Positions 1-7,719 of a DNA stretch of 33,212 bases are shown in pieces. Below the pieces are notes generated by a model, which worked only from the letters and a program-made list of their open reading frames with translations, made no database searches and was not told the origin of the DNA. Numbering within the stretch: position 1 is the first letter of the stretch; each line of letters opens with the position of its first letter. Origin of the DNA: an uncultured Myxococcales bacterium (GTDB lineage: Bacteria; Myxococcota_A; UBA9042); contig CAITYF010000131.1 in NCBI GenBank assembly GCA_903896545.1, positions 1 through 33,212 of the forward strand. Reading direction: 5' to 3'. Made by a program: the position numbers and the translations under genes.

Positions 1-1
1 C

Positions 2-151
2 CGGCTCTACGCCGGACGGGGCGCTGACGCGCGCGTCCGTCGCGGAGACCCGCTGCGCGTGCCTCCGCCGCAAGCGGTCACGATCCGTTTCGCGTGGTGC
101 ACCTCACTCAGCGCGCCGGCTATGACGCCGTCGCCCCCAAATCTCCCTTAG
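2..151 (+). CDS. Possible 3' end of an upstream gene (partial)
   Basis: The reading frame starting at base 2 is open from the window edge to a TAG at 149-151, about 49 codons, with mostly G or C in third positions. The peptide is Arg/Pro rich (it includes DPLRVPPPQAVTIRF) and I do not recognise it. The other two forward frames stop at 25-27 and 121-123. It could be a real C-terminus or chance in GC-rich DNA. From 152 to 251 I see only a possible promoter. Confidence 0.2.
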   Translation, partial: RLYAGRGADARVRRGDPLRVPPPQAVTIRFAWCTSLSAPAMTPSPPNLP

Positions 152-184
152 TTTGTGAGCCTTTGGTGACGCCGCGTTTGTCGC

Positions 185-213
185 TTGCCGCCGCGTCAGG
201 GGGACTGTACGCT
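185..213 (+). promoter_or_regulatory. Weak sigma70-like promoter candidate
   Basis: TTGCCG (185-190) and TACGCT (208-213) are separated by 17 bases and lie about 40 bases before the lipoprotein start at 252. The -10 match is poor, so this is only a candidate. Confidence 0.22.
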
Positions 214-251
214 CCAGAGTTCGTGACTTGTTCGGTTGGCTTGGAGTTGCT

Positions 252-2150
252 ATGCGCCTTTCCTCTCCGCTCCCTGTGTCCCGCTTGGCCGCAGCCAATG
301 TGCGGGGCGTTCTGGTTGTGTGCGCGGTCGCCCTCTGCGCGCTTGCCGCGTGCTCCAGCAACACCGGGTCCGGCGGTGGGCCCGCCTACCAAATTCCCGG
401 CAAGGACGGCACGATCGGCAAGGTCTTGGACGACGGCGAGACCAATCCGGGCGAAGACACCACGGCGACAACGGGGGACGACGGGGCGGTGACGACGGAC
501 GCGAGTGGACCCGGTGCGGACGCGTTCACGCCTGATGTGCCGTACCCCGTTGATCCGAACGATCCGAACAAAGACAAGGATCTCGACGGCGACGGCGCCA
601 CGCCGATGCAGGGCGACTGCGACGACACAAAGCCGACGACGCACCCCGGCGCGATGGAGACGTGCGACGGTCAGGACAACGACTGTGATGGCGTGGCCGA
701 CAATTTTGACGCGGACAAGGACGGCTACAGCGCCTGCCCCGGCGCGAATCAGGACTGCGACGACAGCGATCCGAACGTCCACCCCGGCGTCAAACCGGAC
801 TGCACGAACGGCAAGGACAACGACTGTTCCGGCGCGGTCGACGCTGACGAGGACAACGACAACGACGGCTTCCCCGCGTGCCAGGACTGCGACGACAAGA
901 ACGCAGCGATTCACCCCGGCGCGGCGACCAACTGCACGAACGGCAAGGACAACGACTGCGACGGCGTCGTGGACGGCAAGTTGGACAGCGACAACGACGG
1001 TTCGCCGGCGTGTCAGGACTGCGATGACAGCGATCCGACACGCTTTCCGGGCAACATTGAGGTCTGCGACGCCAAGGACAACGACTGCAACGACGTCGCG
1101 GACGACATGGACAACGACGGCGACAGCTACAGTGGCTGCGGCGACGACTGCGACGACGGCGACATCACGATTCACCCCGGTGCGTCGCGTAACTGTAAGA
1201 ACGGCAAGGACAACGACTGCTCCGGCGTCATCGACGCAAACGAAGATGGCGACAAGGACGGCTCCGCGGGCTGCTCGGACTGCAACGACAACAACAAGTA
1301 CATCAACCCCGGCGCTGTGGAATTTGCGGCGGACAACGTCGACAACAACTGCAACGGTCAGACCGACGAAGATCCGACGAAGTGCGACGTCGCGGGCTTG
1401 AGTTCGAGCAACGTGAACGACTACGCGAAGGCGATTGACCTGTGTTCGGGCGTACAGTCGTCGGTCTGGGCGGTCGAAGCCTCCGCGAGCGCGCACGGCA
1501 TCAAGCAGTCGTACGGTCCGCCGAACTTGCCGACGCACGGTCCGAACATGATCGCGCTTTCATCGGGCGTCGCGGCGGCGCAGGGGCAGGCGGGGTATGT
1601 GCTGCCGCAGAGTGGAACCTCGTTCAGCAACTCCGGCACGTACCCGTCCAACGCGGGGGGCAACTGCACAAGTTCGGGCACGCCGCAGGACTACACGGAG
1701 CTCAAGTTCACGATCAAGGTGCCGACAAACGCGCAGGCGTTTTCCTTTGATTTCAACTTCATGTCGGCCGAGTATCCGGAGTACGTCGGCACGTCGTTCA
1801 ACGACAAGTTCTTTGCGCTTCTGGACTCCAAGAACTTCAAAGGCAACGTGTCGTTTGACTCGAAGGGCAATTGCGTCAGCATCAACAACGGCTTCTTCAC
1901 CGTCTGCGACGGCTGCGCGCAGGGCTCCGCCGGACTGGCCGGCACCGGCTACGAAAGCGGCATCGGCGGCGGCACGGGCTGGTTGACGACGACGGTCCCG
2001 GTGACACCCGGCGAGACGATTACGCTGCGGTTCATCATCTTTGACGAGTCGGACCACATCTATGACTCGGCAGTGCTCATCGACGACTTCCGCTGGCAGC
2101 TGTCCGCCAAGGGCGGCGGTCCGTCGACGGTTCGTCCCGGCGGCGGCTAA
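252..2150 (+). CDS. Lipoprotein with MopE-type metal-binding repeats and choice-of-anchor L-like domain
   Basis: A predicted surface or periplasmic lipoprotein of 632 residues. The N-terminus is a lipoprotein signal (MRLSS..., hydrophobic 18-33, lipobox LAAC with Cys34). I chose the ATG at 252 because it puts this signal at the true N-terminus; an in-frame ATG at 228 adds eight residues. A Gly/Asp/Thr linker follows (35-108), then six repeats of about 44 residues (110-374) of the form DxDxDG...DCDD...HPGA...C..GKDNDCDG, as in the MopE/putative metal-binding motif family. Residues about 380-617 resemble the choice-of-anchor L domain common in Myxococcota, with the typical FDFNFMSAEYPEYVGTSFND stretch. 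The repeats probably bind Ca2+ or another cation through their Asp residues; the ligand is inference. The C-terminus is Gly rich with no clear sorting signal. The gene is monocistronic and converges on the kinase gene 10 bases downstream. Confidence 0.88.
   Translation: MRLSSPLPVSRLAAANVRGVLVVCAVALCALAACSSNTGSGGGPAYQIPGKDGTIGKVLDDGETNPGEDTTATTGDDGAVTTDASGPGADAFTPDVPYPVDPNDPNKDKDLDGDGATPMQGDCDDTKPTTHPGAMETCDGQDNDCDGVADNFDADKDGYSACPGANQDCDDSDPNVHPGVKPDCTNGKDNDCSGAVDADEDNDNDGFPACQDCDDKNAAIHPGAATNCTNGKDNDCDGVVDGKLDSDNDGSPACQDCDDSDPTRFPGNIEVCDAKDNDCNDVADDMDNDGDSYSGCGDDCDDGDITIHPGASRNCKNGKDNDCSGVIDANEDGDKDGSAGCSDCNDNNKYINPGAVEFAADNVDNNCNGQTDEDPTKCDVAGLSSSNVNDYAKAIDLCSGVQSSVWAVEASASAHGIKQSYGPPNLPTHGPNMIALSSGVAAAQGQAGYVLPQSGTSFSNSGTYPSNAGGNCTSSGTPQDYTELKFTIKVPTNAQAFSFDFNFMSAEYPEYVGTSFNDKFFALLDSKNFKGNVSFDSKGNCVSINNGFFTVCDGCAQGSAGLAGTGYESGIGGGTGWLTTTVPVTPGETITLRFIIFDESDHIYDSAVLIDDFRWQLSAKGGGPSTVRPGGG
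579..1373 (+). repeat. Six in-gene tandem repeats encoding Asp/Cys-rich metal-binding units
   Basis: Units start at about residues 111, 154, 201, 245, 287 and 332 of the lipoprotein, giving spacings of 43, 47, 44, 42 and 45 residues. Each has an Asp-rich loop, DC[DN]D, [HFN]PG and a closing D-N-[DN]-C core. The last unit has diverged: CNDN replaces CDDx, and the Cys before the DN motif is missing. The repeats are diverged at nucleotide level, so this is an old protein repeat and not a recent DNA duplication. Confidence 0.85.
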
Positions 2151-2160
2151 GCCCCGCGAC

Positions 2161-3616
2161 CTAACGCCATAGCAGAAACGACGCGACAACGGCCGCAACC
2201 ACACCCGCGCCAATTGCCCACGGGAGCCATGTTGGCAGACCAGGCTTGGGTAGCGGCGCGTACTCGTCTTCGCGAGAACGGGCAGGGGCGGCCGCTTGGG
2301 CCCTCTTTTTGGGGGCATCGGCCACCACGGTCAGCGTTGGCTTCGCGGGCGCGCGGACAGCCGCCTGTGCGGCCGGCGGTGCGGCGGGCGACGGACTCGG
2401 TGGCGCTACCGGCCACGCGGCAGCCGCCGACGCGGTCTTGGCTGCTGGCGCGGCCTTTGGCGGCGCGATGGGCCATGCAGACGCAGCGGCATTGACCGAT
2501 GGCGTCGGCGGAACCAACGTCACCGGCTTGGGTTTCGGGATGGGCGCTGGCGCCGCCGCGCGGAGTGATGCCCCCGGCTGTACAGTCGACTTCGGCCGCG
2601 TGTCCCAAGCCAGCGTCGGCGCTTCGTCGTCTGGCACCAGCGTACTCTTGACGATTTCCAACGTCGCGCGCATCTCCCGCGCGCTCTGGAAACGCTCCTT
2701 GGCGTTCTTGGCCAGCGCCCGCTCGATCGCGCTTTTGAGGCCTGGTGCGACGGGCAGCCGGGAGGCTCGCGCGACGTCCGGCACCGGCGCCAACGCGTGC
2801 CCCTGCATCATCTGGAGTGCGGTTTCTGCCTCAAACGGCGTGCGACCTGTCAGGCAGCGAAACAGGATGCACGCCAGCGCGTACAAGTCTGCGCGGCCGT
2901 CGACCTCATCGCCCATGCACTGCTCCGGGCTCATATACGCCGGCGTCCCTAGCGCGCGCCCGTGACCCGTGAGCGTCGAGCCTTCCCGCCGCGCGATACC
3001 AAAATCCAGCACCTTGATGAGCCGATCGCCCTCGAATTCGGTCAGCATCAGGTTCGCCGGCTTCAGATCGCGGTGCACGAGTCCTTTGCCGTGCGCCTCG
3101 CTGAGCGCCTTCAGCGTCTGAATCGCCAAGTCCAGCGCTTCTTCCTGCGGCAGCGGCAGTCGGTGCGCCTCCAGCGCCTGCAGCCGATCCTCCAGCGTTT
3201 GGCCCTGCAGCAGTTCCATCGCCAGAAAGAGCGCGCCGTGCTGGGTCTGGCCGACGTCGAAAACCCGCACCGTGTTCGGATGCCGCAGCGACGCGGTCAA
3301 CTCGGCTTCCTGGTGAAAGCGGCGGATGTCGGTCTTCGGATCGTCATCGGACGGCATCAAGAGCTTCAGCGCGACTTCCTGGTGCGTTCCCGTGTGCTCG
3401 CCGGCGTAGACCGCGCCAAAACCGCCGCGACCGATCAACTCGGTGATGCGATATCGGCCGTTGACGACGTCGCCCGCGCGCAGTGCCGTCGGGTCGGCAA
3501 AAAAGTGCGCGGCCTTCGACCGTCGCGGTACCGTCGTGCGGACAGAAGCGCAGATCGGTGGTCGAGCCGCAAGACGGGCAGGTTCGTGGCGCTTTTTGGG
3601 TGACGATGTCCGACAT
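2161..3616 (-). CDS. Zinc-ribbon Ser/Thr protein kinase with C-terminal membrane anchor, frameshifted as read
   Basis: A Hanks-type Ser/Thr kinase. The kinase domain has the glycine loop GRGGFGAVY, the lysine in VALKLL, the catalytic HRDLKPANLML, DFGIA and the APE-like PAYMSPEQ. A long Ala/Pro linker and one C-terminal membrane helix (LPTWLPWAIGAGVVAAVVAS) follow, so the kinase would face the cytoplasm. The natural N-terminus is in another frame: ATG at 3616, preceded by an AAGGGAAG ribosome site, encodes MSDIVTQK and then a short zinc ribbon (C13PSC16...C25PHDG), typical of this family. The frames join at a run of six A on the + strand (3499-3504); removing one base gives ALFADPTALRAGDVVNGRYR. 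If the frameshift is real, only a 37-45 residue stub is made from 3616. The kinase frame also stays open upstream to 3756, but that part reads as non-native Arg-rich sequence. The gene is divergent from the SET genes. Confidence 0.85.
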
Positions 3617-3728
3617 TGCACGCTTCCCTTGCGCCTTACCCTGCCATGTGCGGCGGCGTCGGGCAAGCCAAGTTCGCGACGTTTGCGTTGCGCGCGGCAA
3701 CGATCGCGTTTCTTCACAAGGTGACAAC

Positions 3729-3757
3729 TTGCGGTGACGCCTCTGGTTGTGTACACC
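3729..3757 (+). promoter_or_regulatory. Promoter candidate for the SET/ATP-grasp operon
   Basis: TTGCGG (3729-3734) and TACACC (3752-3757) are 17 bases apart in the 167-base divergent region between the kinase and the first SET gene. The predicted start is about 20 bases before the GTG at 3784. The -10 box is weak. Confidence 0.25.
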
Positions 3758-3783
3758 GCGCACGGCTATTTGTGGAGTTCAGC

Positions 3784-4212
3784 GTGTCGCTCGCCCGCGT
3801 GACTGAAAATGCTTATGGAAAGTCCCTTGTTGCTGCGGTTGACGTCCCGGCAGGCACAGCGGTGGCGCGGTTTGAAGGCCCGCTCGTGCTGTGGGATGCC
3901 GTCCCGGAGTCGGAGATTCGCCACGTGCTGCTCGTCGATGACGTGCACTGGCTGATTCCGCACACCGACGCGCGTTACGTGAACCACGCTTGCACGCCGA
4001 ACTGCACCGTCGACGACGACCTGAATATCGTCACTACGGCGCCTGTCGCCGCTGGTGCCGAGTTCTCCATCGCGTACAACAACGGCCGTCGCAGCGAATT
4101 TGAAGCGAACCCTGAATCGTTCTTCTGGGACGTGCGTTGGAGCTTCGACTGTGCATGTGGCACGGCCAACTGTCAGGGTCGCATCGACGGCTACCGCCTC
4201 ATAGACGACTGA
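3784..4212 (+). CDS. SET-domain protein with post-SET cysteine motif (putative protein-lysine methyltransferase)
   Basis: A 142-residue protein made almost entirely of a SET domain, the fold that moves methyl from S-adenosylmethionine to lysine side chains. Visible motifs are the N-terminal YGKSLVAAVDVPAGT (usually G-x-G in the family), the SAM-site NHACTPNC (67-74), the catalytic-region Tyr in SIAYNN (Tyr98) and a post-SET zinc motif CACGTANCQG (123-132). The post-SET Cys triplet would bind a zinc with Cys70 of the NHAC motif and shape the lysine channel. The GTG start at 3784 is chosen because it has a GGAG ribosome site 7 bases upstream and gives the right N-terminus; the frame is open far upstream to 3616. 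It is the first gene of a run with a second SET gene 26 bases downstream. The substrate is unknown; a small bacterial SET protein need not act on histones. Confidence 0.8.
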   Translation: MSLARVTENAYGKSLVAAVDVPAGTAVARFEGPLVLWDAVPESEIRHVLLVDDVHWLIPHTDARYVNHACTPNCTVDDDLNIVTTAPVAAGAEFSIAYNNGRRSEFEANPESFFWDVRWSFDCACGTANCQGRIDGYRLIDD

Positions 4213-4238
4213 CACACCCGATCGGAAAGGAACCGCAG

Positions 4239-4613
4239 ATGTTGAAGGTTGTGAAAACCCCAGGGAAAGGACGCGGCGTTATCACGGACACGGCGATAGC
4301 CAAAGGCGCGACGATTGAGCGCATCCCGGTCCTGTTCATCCCCGCGGAGCAGTGGGAGTACATCGAGAAGACCGAGTTCTACCACTACTGCTATTCCTGG
4401 GGGCACGAGTCGCAACACGCGGCGTTCGCGATGGGCTTTGGTTCGCTGTACAACCACAGCTATTCGCCCGCGGCGGTCTACAAGAAGCACATCGACGAGA
4501 ACGAAGTCGAGTTCATCGCGCTGCGTGACATCGCGGCGGGTGAGGAAGTGACGATCAACTACAACGGCGATCCGAACGATCACCAGCCGATGTGGTTCGG
4601 CGACGTCCTGTAG
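4239..4613 (+). CDS. Small SET-domain protein (putative lysine methyltransferase)
   Basis: A 124-residue stand-alone SET domain without pre- or post-SET parts. The start ATG has a strong GGAAAGGA ribosome site. Motifs in order: GKGRGV (10-14), LYNHSYSPAAVY (70-81), where Ser-Tyr replaces the canonical Cys of NHxCxPN, and ALRDIAAGEEVTINYNG (94-110) with the catalytic-region Tyr108. This shape matches the short bacterial SET proteins of about 120-160 residues. It is unlike the upstream SET protein in sequence, so the pair is not a recent duplication. It lies 26 bases after the first SET gene and 48 before the methyltransferase/ATP-grasp gene, consistent with co-transcription. Either SET protein may modify the other, the ATP-grasp enzyme or a shared peptide; none of this can be read from the sequence. 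Confidence 0.8.
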   Translation: MLKVVKTPGKGRGVITDTAIAKGATIERIPVLFIPAEQWEYIEKTEFYHYCYSWGHESQHAAFAMGFGSLYNHSYSPAAVYKKHIDENEVEFIALRDIAAGEEVTINYNGDPNDHQPMWFGDVL

Positions 4614-4661
4614 CTCCACCCATTCCAGCAACTGCCCGCGTTTCTCCACTCAGGAGCACTC

Positions 4662-6590
4662 ATGTCGCGCCCTCCGTCGCATCGTCATCGCACGCTTGGT
4701 CCTCTGGAAAACCTCGAAGCGCACCTGCCCGAAGAATGGTGGCGTACGCTCTTCAACGCCAACTACTTGAAGACCGACGGCGACGTCGTCGAGAACGCCG
4801 ACAACACGACCGCTGAGGTCGATCTGTTGGTGCAGGCAGCGGAACTGAAGCCGACGGATCGGATCCTCGACCTGTGCTGCGGCCAAGGGCGGCACACGCT
4901 GGAGCTGGCGAACCGCGGGTTCAAGCACGCGCAGGGCATCGATCAGTCGCGTTACCTGCTGAGCGTGGCGCGGCGGCGGGCGAAGCAGTCGACGCTGCCC
5001 GTGAAGTTTACGTTGGGCGAGGCGCGCAAGCTCAAGTTGCCCGTGGGCCAACTGGATTGCGTTGCGATGATGGGCAACAGCTTTGGGTATTTCCACCACG
5101 CGGACGACGACCTTGTCGTGCTGGACGCCGTGCGGCGCGCGCTCAAGCCCGGTGGCACGCTGGCAATGGATCTGACGGACGGCGATTGGGTGCGCAAACA
5201 CCACGAGCCGCGGTCCTGGGAATGGCTGAACGCGCAGGAATTGGTCGTTCGCGAGCGGCAATTGTCGGCGGACGGTCAGCGGCTTGTCTGCCGCGAGGTG
5301 ATCGTGCACGCGACGCGCGGGATCCTGGTTGATCAGTTCTACGCTGAGCGCCTGTACGGTCGTCAGCAAGTTGCGGCGTTGCTGACGCGCGCGGGCTTCA
5401 CGGGCGTGGCCGAGCACGACGTGCTGGAAGCGTCGTCGTCGCGGGATCAGGATCTGGGCATGATGGCGCACCGTGTGTTCATCACGGCTCAGGTCGCGGA
5501 TCGCGCGCCGGCAGTGGCGGAACTTCAGGTGCCCAAGCAGCGGCTGACGGTTCTCATGGGTGATCCGCGGCAGCCCGACCCGGTGAAGCGCGGTGGCGTG
5601 TTCAATCCGGAAGACCTGGACACGATCGCGCGGTTGAAGCGCGCGATGGCGAGCTGGCCGGACGTGACCGTGCGGTTCCTCGATCGCCACGAGCAATTTC
5701 CCAAGCTGCTGGCGGAAGACGACTCGGATCTCGTCGTGAATTTCTGCGACGAGGGGATCGGCAACAATCCGGCGCTCGAATTGCACGTCCCGGCGCTTCT
5801 GGAAGTGTTCGGTCGGCCGTACACGGGCGCGGGTCCTTCCGCGCTGGGCCTGTGCTTTGACAAGGCGCATGTCCGCGCGATCGCCGCGTCCATGGGCGTC
5901 CCGGTGCCGCGCGAAGCGTACGTGGCGCAGCATGATCCCGATCCCGCGCCGGCGATTTCGTTCCCGGCGATCGTGAAGCCCAACGTGGGCGACGGCAGCA
6001 TTGGCATTCCGGTGGCGGCGGTCGTGCGCAACGTGGCGGAACTGCGGCAGCGCATCAAGGAACTACGCGCGGAGCTGCCCGATCGCGGCCTGATCGTGCA
6101 GGAATTCCTGGAAGGCGCGGAGTATTCCGTCGCGCTCATTGGCAATCCGGGGTGCGACCTGCAGCCGCTGCCGATTCTGGAAGTCGACTACAGCAAGCTG
6201 CCTACCGACGCGCCGAAGATTCTCGGCTACGAGAGCAAGTGGCACCCGGAGTCGCCGTACTGGACCGACATTGGTTTTGGCCAGGCGCAGTTGGAACACA
6301 GTCAGCGGCAGCGCTTGGTCCATGCGGCGGCGCGCCTGTTTGAGCGTCTGGGCTGTCGCGACTACGCGCGCTTTGACTTCCGCGCCGATGCCGACGGCGA
6401 GATTAAGCTTCTGGAAGTCAACCCGAATCCGGGCTGGTGCTGGGACGGTAAGCTGAATATGATGGCGGAGTGGGCCAATTGGAGCTATTCCGACCTGCTG
6501 CGGGCCATCGTCGTGGCGGCAAACCGGCGCCTGGGGCTGGTGAGCGTCGAGCAGAGCGACGTCGAAGCCCGCGTGCAATCCATCGCGTGA
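4662..6590 (+). CDS. SAM methyltransferase fused to D-Ala-D-Ala ligase-like ATP-grasp enzyme
   Basis: A 642-residue two-domain enzyme with an AGGAG ribosome site before the ATG. Residues about 20-280 form a class I SAM methyltransferase: motif I is LDLCCGQGRHT (69-79), the acidic residue after strand 2 is in GIDQS (92-96), and motif IV/post is LKPGGTLAMDL. Residues about 293-625 are an ATP-grasp ligase of the D-alanine-D-alanine ligase type: YTGAGPSALGLCFDK (387-401), the ATP lysine and Gly loop IVKPNVGDGSIGI (437-449), VQEFLEGAEYSV (479-490) and the metal site LLEVNPNPGW (583-592; Glu585, Asn587, Asn589). Such ligases join a carboxylate to an amine through an acyl phosphate. The fusion suggests one product that is both ligated and methylated. 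It is unlikely to be cell-wall Ddl, because of the fusion, the SET neighbours and a poor N-terminal match. Substrate unknown. Confidence 0.85.
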   Translation: MSRPPSHRHRTLGPLENLEAHLPEEWWRTLFNANYLKTDGDVVENADNTTAEVDLLVQAAELKPTDRILDLCCGQGRHTLELANRGFKHAQGIDQSRYLLSVARRRAKQSTLPVKFTLGEARKLKLPVGQLDCVAMMGNSFGYFHHADDDLVVLDAVRRALKPGGTLAMDLTDGDWVRKHHEPRSWEWLNAQELVVRERQLSADGQRLVCREVIVHATRGILVDQFYAERLYGRQQVAALLTRAGFTGVAEHDVLEASSSRDQDLGMMAHRVFITAQVADRAPAVAELQVPKQRLTVLMGDPRQPDPVKRGGVFNPEDLDTIARLKRAMASWPDVTVRFLDRHEQFPKLLAEDDSDLVVNFCDEGIGNNPALELHVPALLEVFGRPYTGAGPSALGLCFDKAHVRAIAASMGVPVPREAYVAQHDPDPAPAISFPAIVKPNVGDGSIGIPVAAVVRNVAELRQRIKELRAELPDRGLIVQEFLEGAEYSVALIGNPGCDLQPLPILEVDYSKLPTDAPKILGYESKWHPESPYWTDIGFGQAQLEHSQRQRLVHAAARLFERLGCRDYARFDFRADADGEIKLLEVNPNPGWCWDGKLNMMAEWANWSYSDLLRAIVVAANRRLGLVSVEQSDVEARVQSIA

Positions 6591-6691
6591 GGCTGGTCGC
6601 GCGACCTCTGGCGCATTTCGGCGTTGCGGCGTCGAGAACTGCATCCAGAATCCGTGGCCAGAAGAACAACTGATGACGAGCGTGAGGCAAA

Positions 6692-7348
6692 ATGGGCTGG
6701 TCCGATCCGAAGACGTTGACGCTACCGACTCCAGCAGACTCGCTGCCCGGACGTTCGACTGTGATGCCAGTCGCGGCCCGTCACGTCGTTCTGGGCTCGC
6801 CGACGCGCGCGCCGTTTCCCGCGGGCACGGAAATCACCTGGTTTGGCATGGGCTGCTACTGGGGCGCGGAACGCAAGTTCTGGCAGACGCCCGGCGTAGT
6901 GAGCACGTCGGTCGGTTTTGCCGGCGGCCTCACGCCAAACCCGACCTACCGCGAGAGCTGCACGGGGCGCACTGGGCACACGGAGATTGTGCAGGTCGTC
7001 TTTGACCCGACGCGTGTGTCGTTCGCCGACCTTCTGCAGATTTTCTGGGAGAACCACAATCCGACGCAGGGGTTTCGCCAAGGCGGCGACGTGGGCACGC
7101 AGTATCGTTCGGCGATTTATGCGGCCGACGCCACGCAGCTGCAGGCGGCGCTCGCCAGCCGCGACGGCTACCAGACGGAGCTGAAGCGGGCAGGGCTCGG
7201 CGCGATCACGACGGAAATTGCGCTGGCGGGGCCGTTCTACTATGCGGAGGACGACCACCAGCAGTACCTGCACAAGAACCCGGACGGGTATTGTGGCCTG
7301 GGTGGAACGGGCGTGAGTTGTCCGATAGGGCTGGCGATCGGGAAGTAG
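6692..7348 (+). CDS. msrA: Peptide methionine sulfoxide reductase MsrA
   Basis: Reduces methionine-S-sulfoxide in proteins and free methionine, with thioredoxin as usual electron donor. The 218-residue protein follows the long E. coli-type MsrA closely from the first residues (ATG, then a PADSLPGR segment). The catalytic Cys55 is in [23 protein letters not shown] is conserved; two recycling cysteines, Cys201 (GYCGLGG) and Cys210 (GVSCP), are near the C-terminus, as in enzymes that pass two disulfides to thioredoxin. A GTGAGG ribosome site precedes the start. The last residues (IGLAIGK) are a short extension. The gene is 101 bases after the ATP-grasp gene, so it may belong to the same transcript, but msrA is a common housekeeping gene and a functional link is not shown. 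No signal peptide is seen, so it is cytoplasmic. Confidence 0.93.
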   Translation: MGWSDPKTLTLPTPADSLPGRSTVMPVAARHVVLGSPTRAPFPAGTEITWFGMGCYWGAERKFWQTPGVVSTSVGFAGGLTPNPTYRESCTGRTGHTEIVQVVFDPTRVSFADLLQIFWENHNPTQGFRQGGDVGTQYRSAIYAADATQLQAALASRDGYQTELKRAGLGAITTEIALAGPFYYAEDDHQQYLHKNPDGYCGLGGTGVSCPIGLAIGK

Positions 7349-7367
7349 CTGCTTTTTCTTGAGGGTG

Positions 7368-7689
7368 TGGGCGCATCCGGCCTGAAAGGCCGGACCGGGC
7401 CGCCGATTCTGGCCGTCGAACGTCCAGAACCAAGCCCCGGTGCGGGTCTTGGCGCTGCGCGTCGGGTCCCTTGCGCAACTGGCGACAAATTCGAGCAGGC
7501 CGCGCTTGTACGGGGCGCGGGGTACGCGCGATGCTCCGTCGTCGCCCGCGGTTCGACGCGCACCACGCGAAAGGGGGCGTGACCCAACGAGGCGGAGACA
7601 CGCGCAGCGTGGCTCCGTCCTGAGCGCCGACCTTGGCCGGTCCGCGAAGGATAGCACCCGGTCCGGCCGCGTGCGGCCGGATTCGCCCA
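7368..7689. repeat. Non-coding element of about 320 bp with hairpin-forming terminal inverted repeats (copy 1)
   Basis: It fills the 371-base gap between the converging msrA and dikinase-like genes. The left end (7369-7399) and right end (7657-7688) are inverted copies: reverse-complementing the left gives CCCGGTCCGGCC-loop-GGCCGGATGCGCCC, and the right reads CCCGGTCCGGCC-loop-GGCCGGATTCGCCC, one mismatch outside the loops. Each end is also its own hairpin (TCCGGCC/GGCCGGA). The first 136 bases (7369-7504) align without net gaps to 33077-33212. No clear target-site duplication and no transposase are seen. Open frames inside are GC-driven. It looks like a non-autonomous, MITE-like or REP/BIME-like genomic repeat. 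Confidence 0.75.
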
Positions 7690-7719
7690 AAAGAAGCAGG
7701 ACTTCCCCCGCCAACCGCC

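Noticed and set aside
579..1373. Regular repeats considered as a CRISPR array
   Set aside because: Repeat units are about 130 bases, diverged, coding throughout and without unique spacers.
120..1538. Long antisense and shifted frames (472 aa minus strand; 298 aa at 505-1401 plus strand) across the MopE repeats
   Set aside because: They come from the GAC/GAT/TGC-rich repeat codons, have low-complexity Val/Ala/Arg or Thr/Arg composition and no ribosome site, and the sense lipoprotein has clear domains.
7206..7601. Small reading frames inside the repeat element, similar between the two copies (for example peptide SGLSGRMRP)
   Set aside because: The similarity is explained by conserved nucleotides and hairpins; several frames are equally open, none has a ribosome site, and the peptides diverge outside the paired bases.
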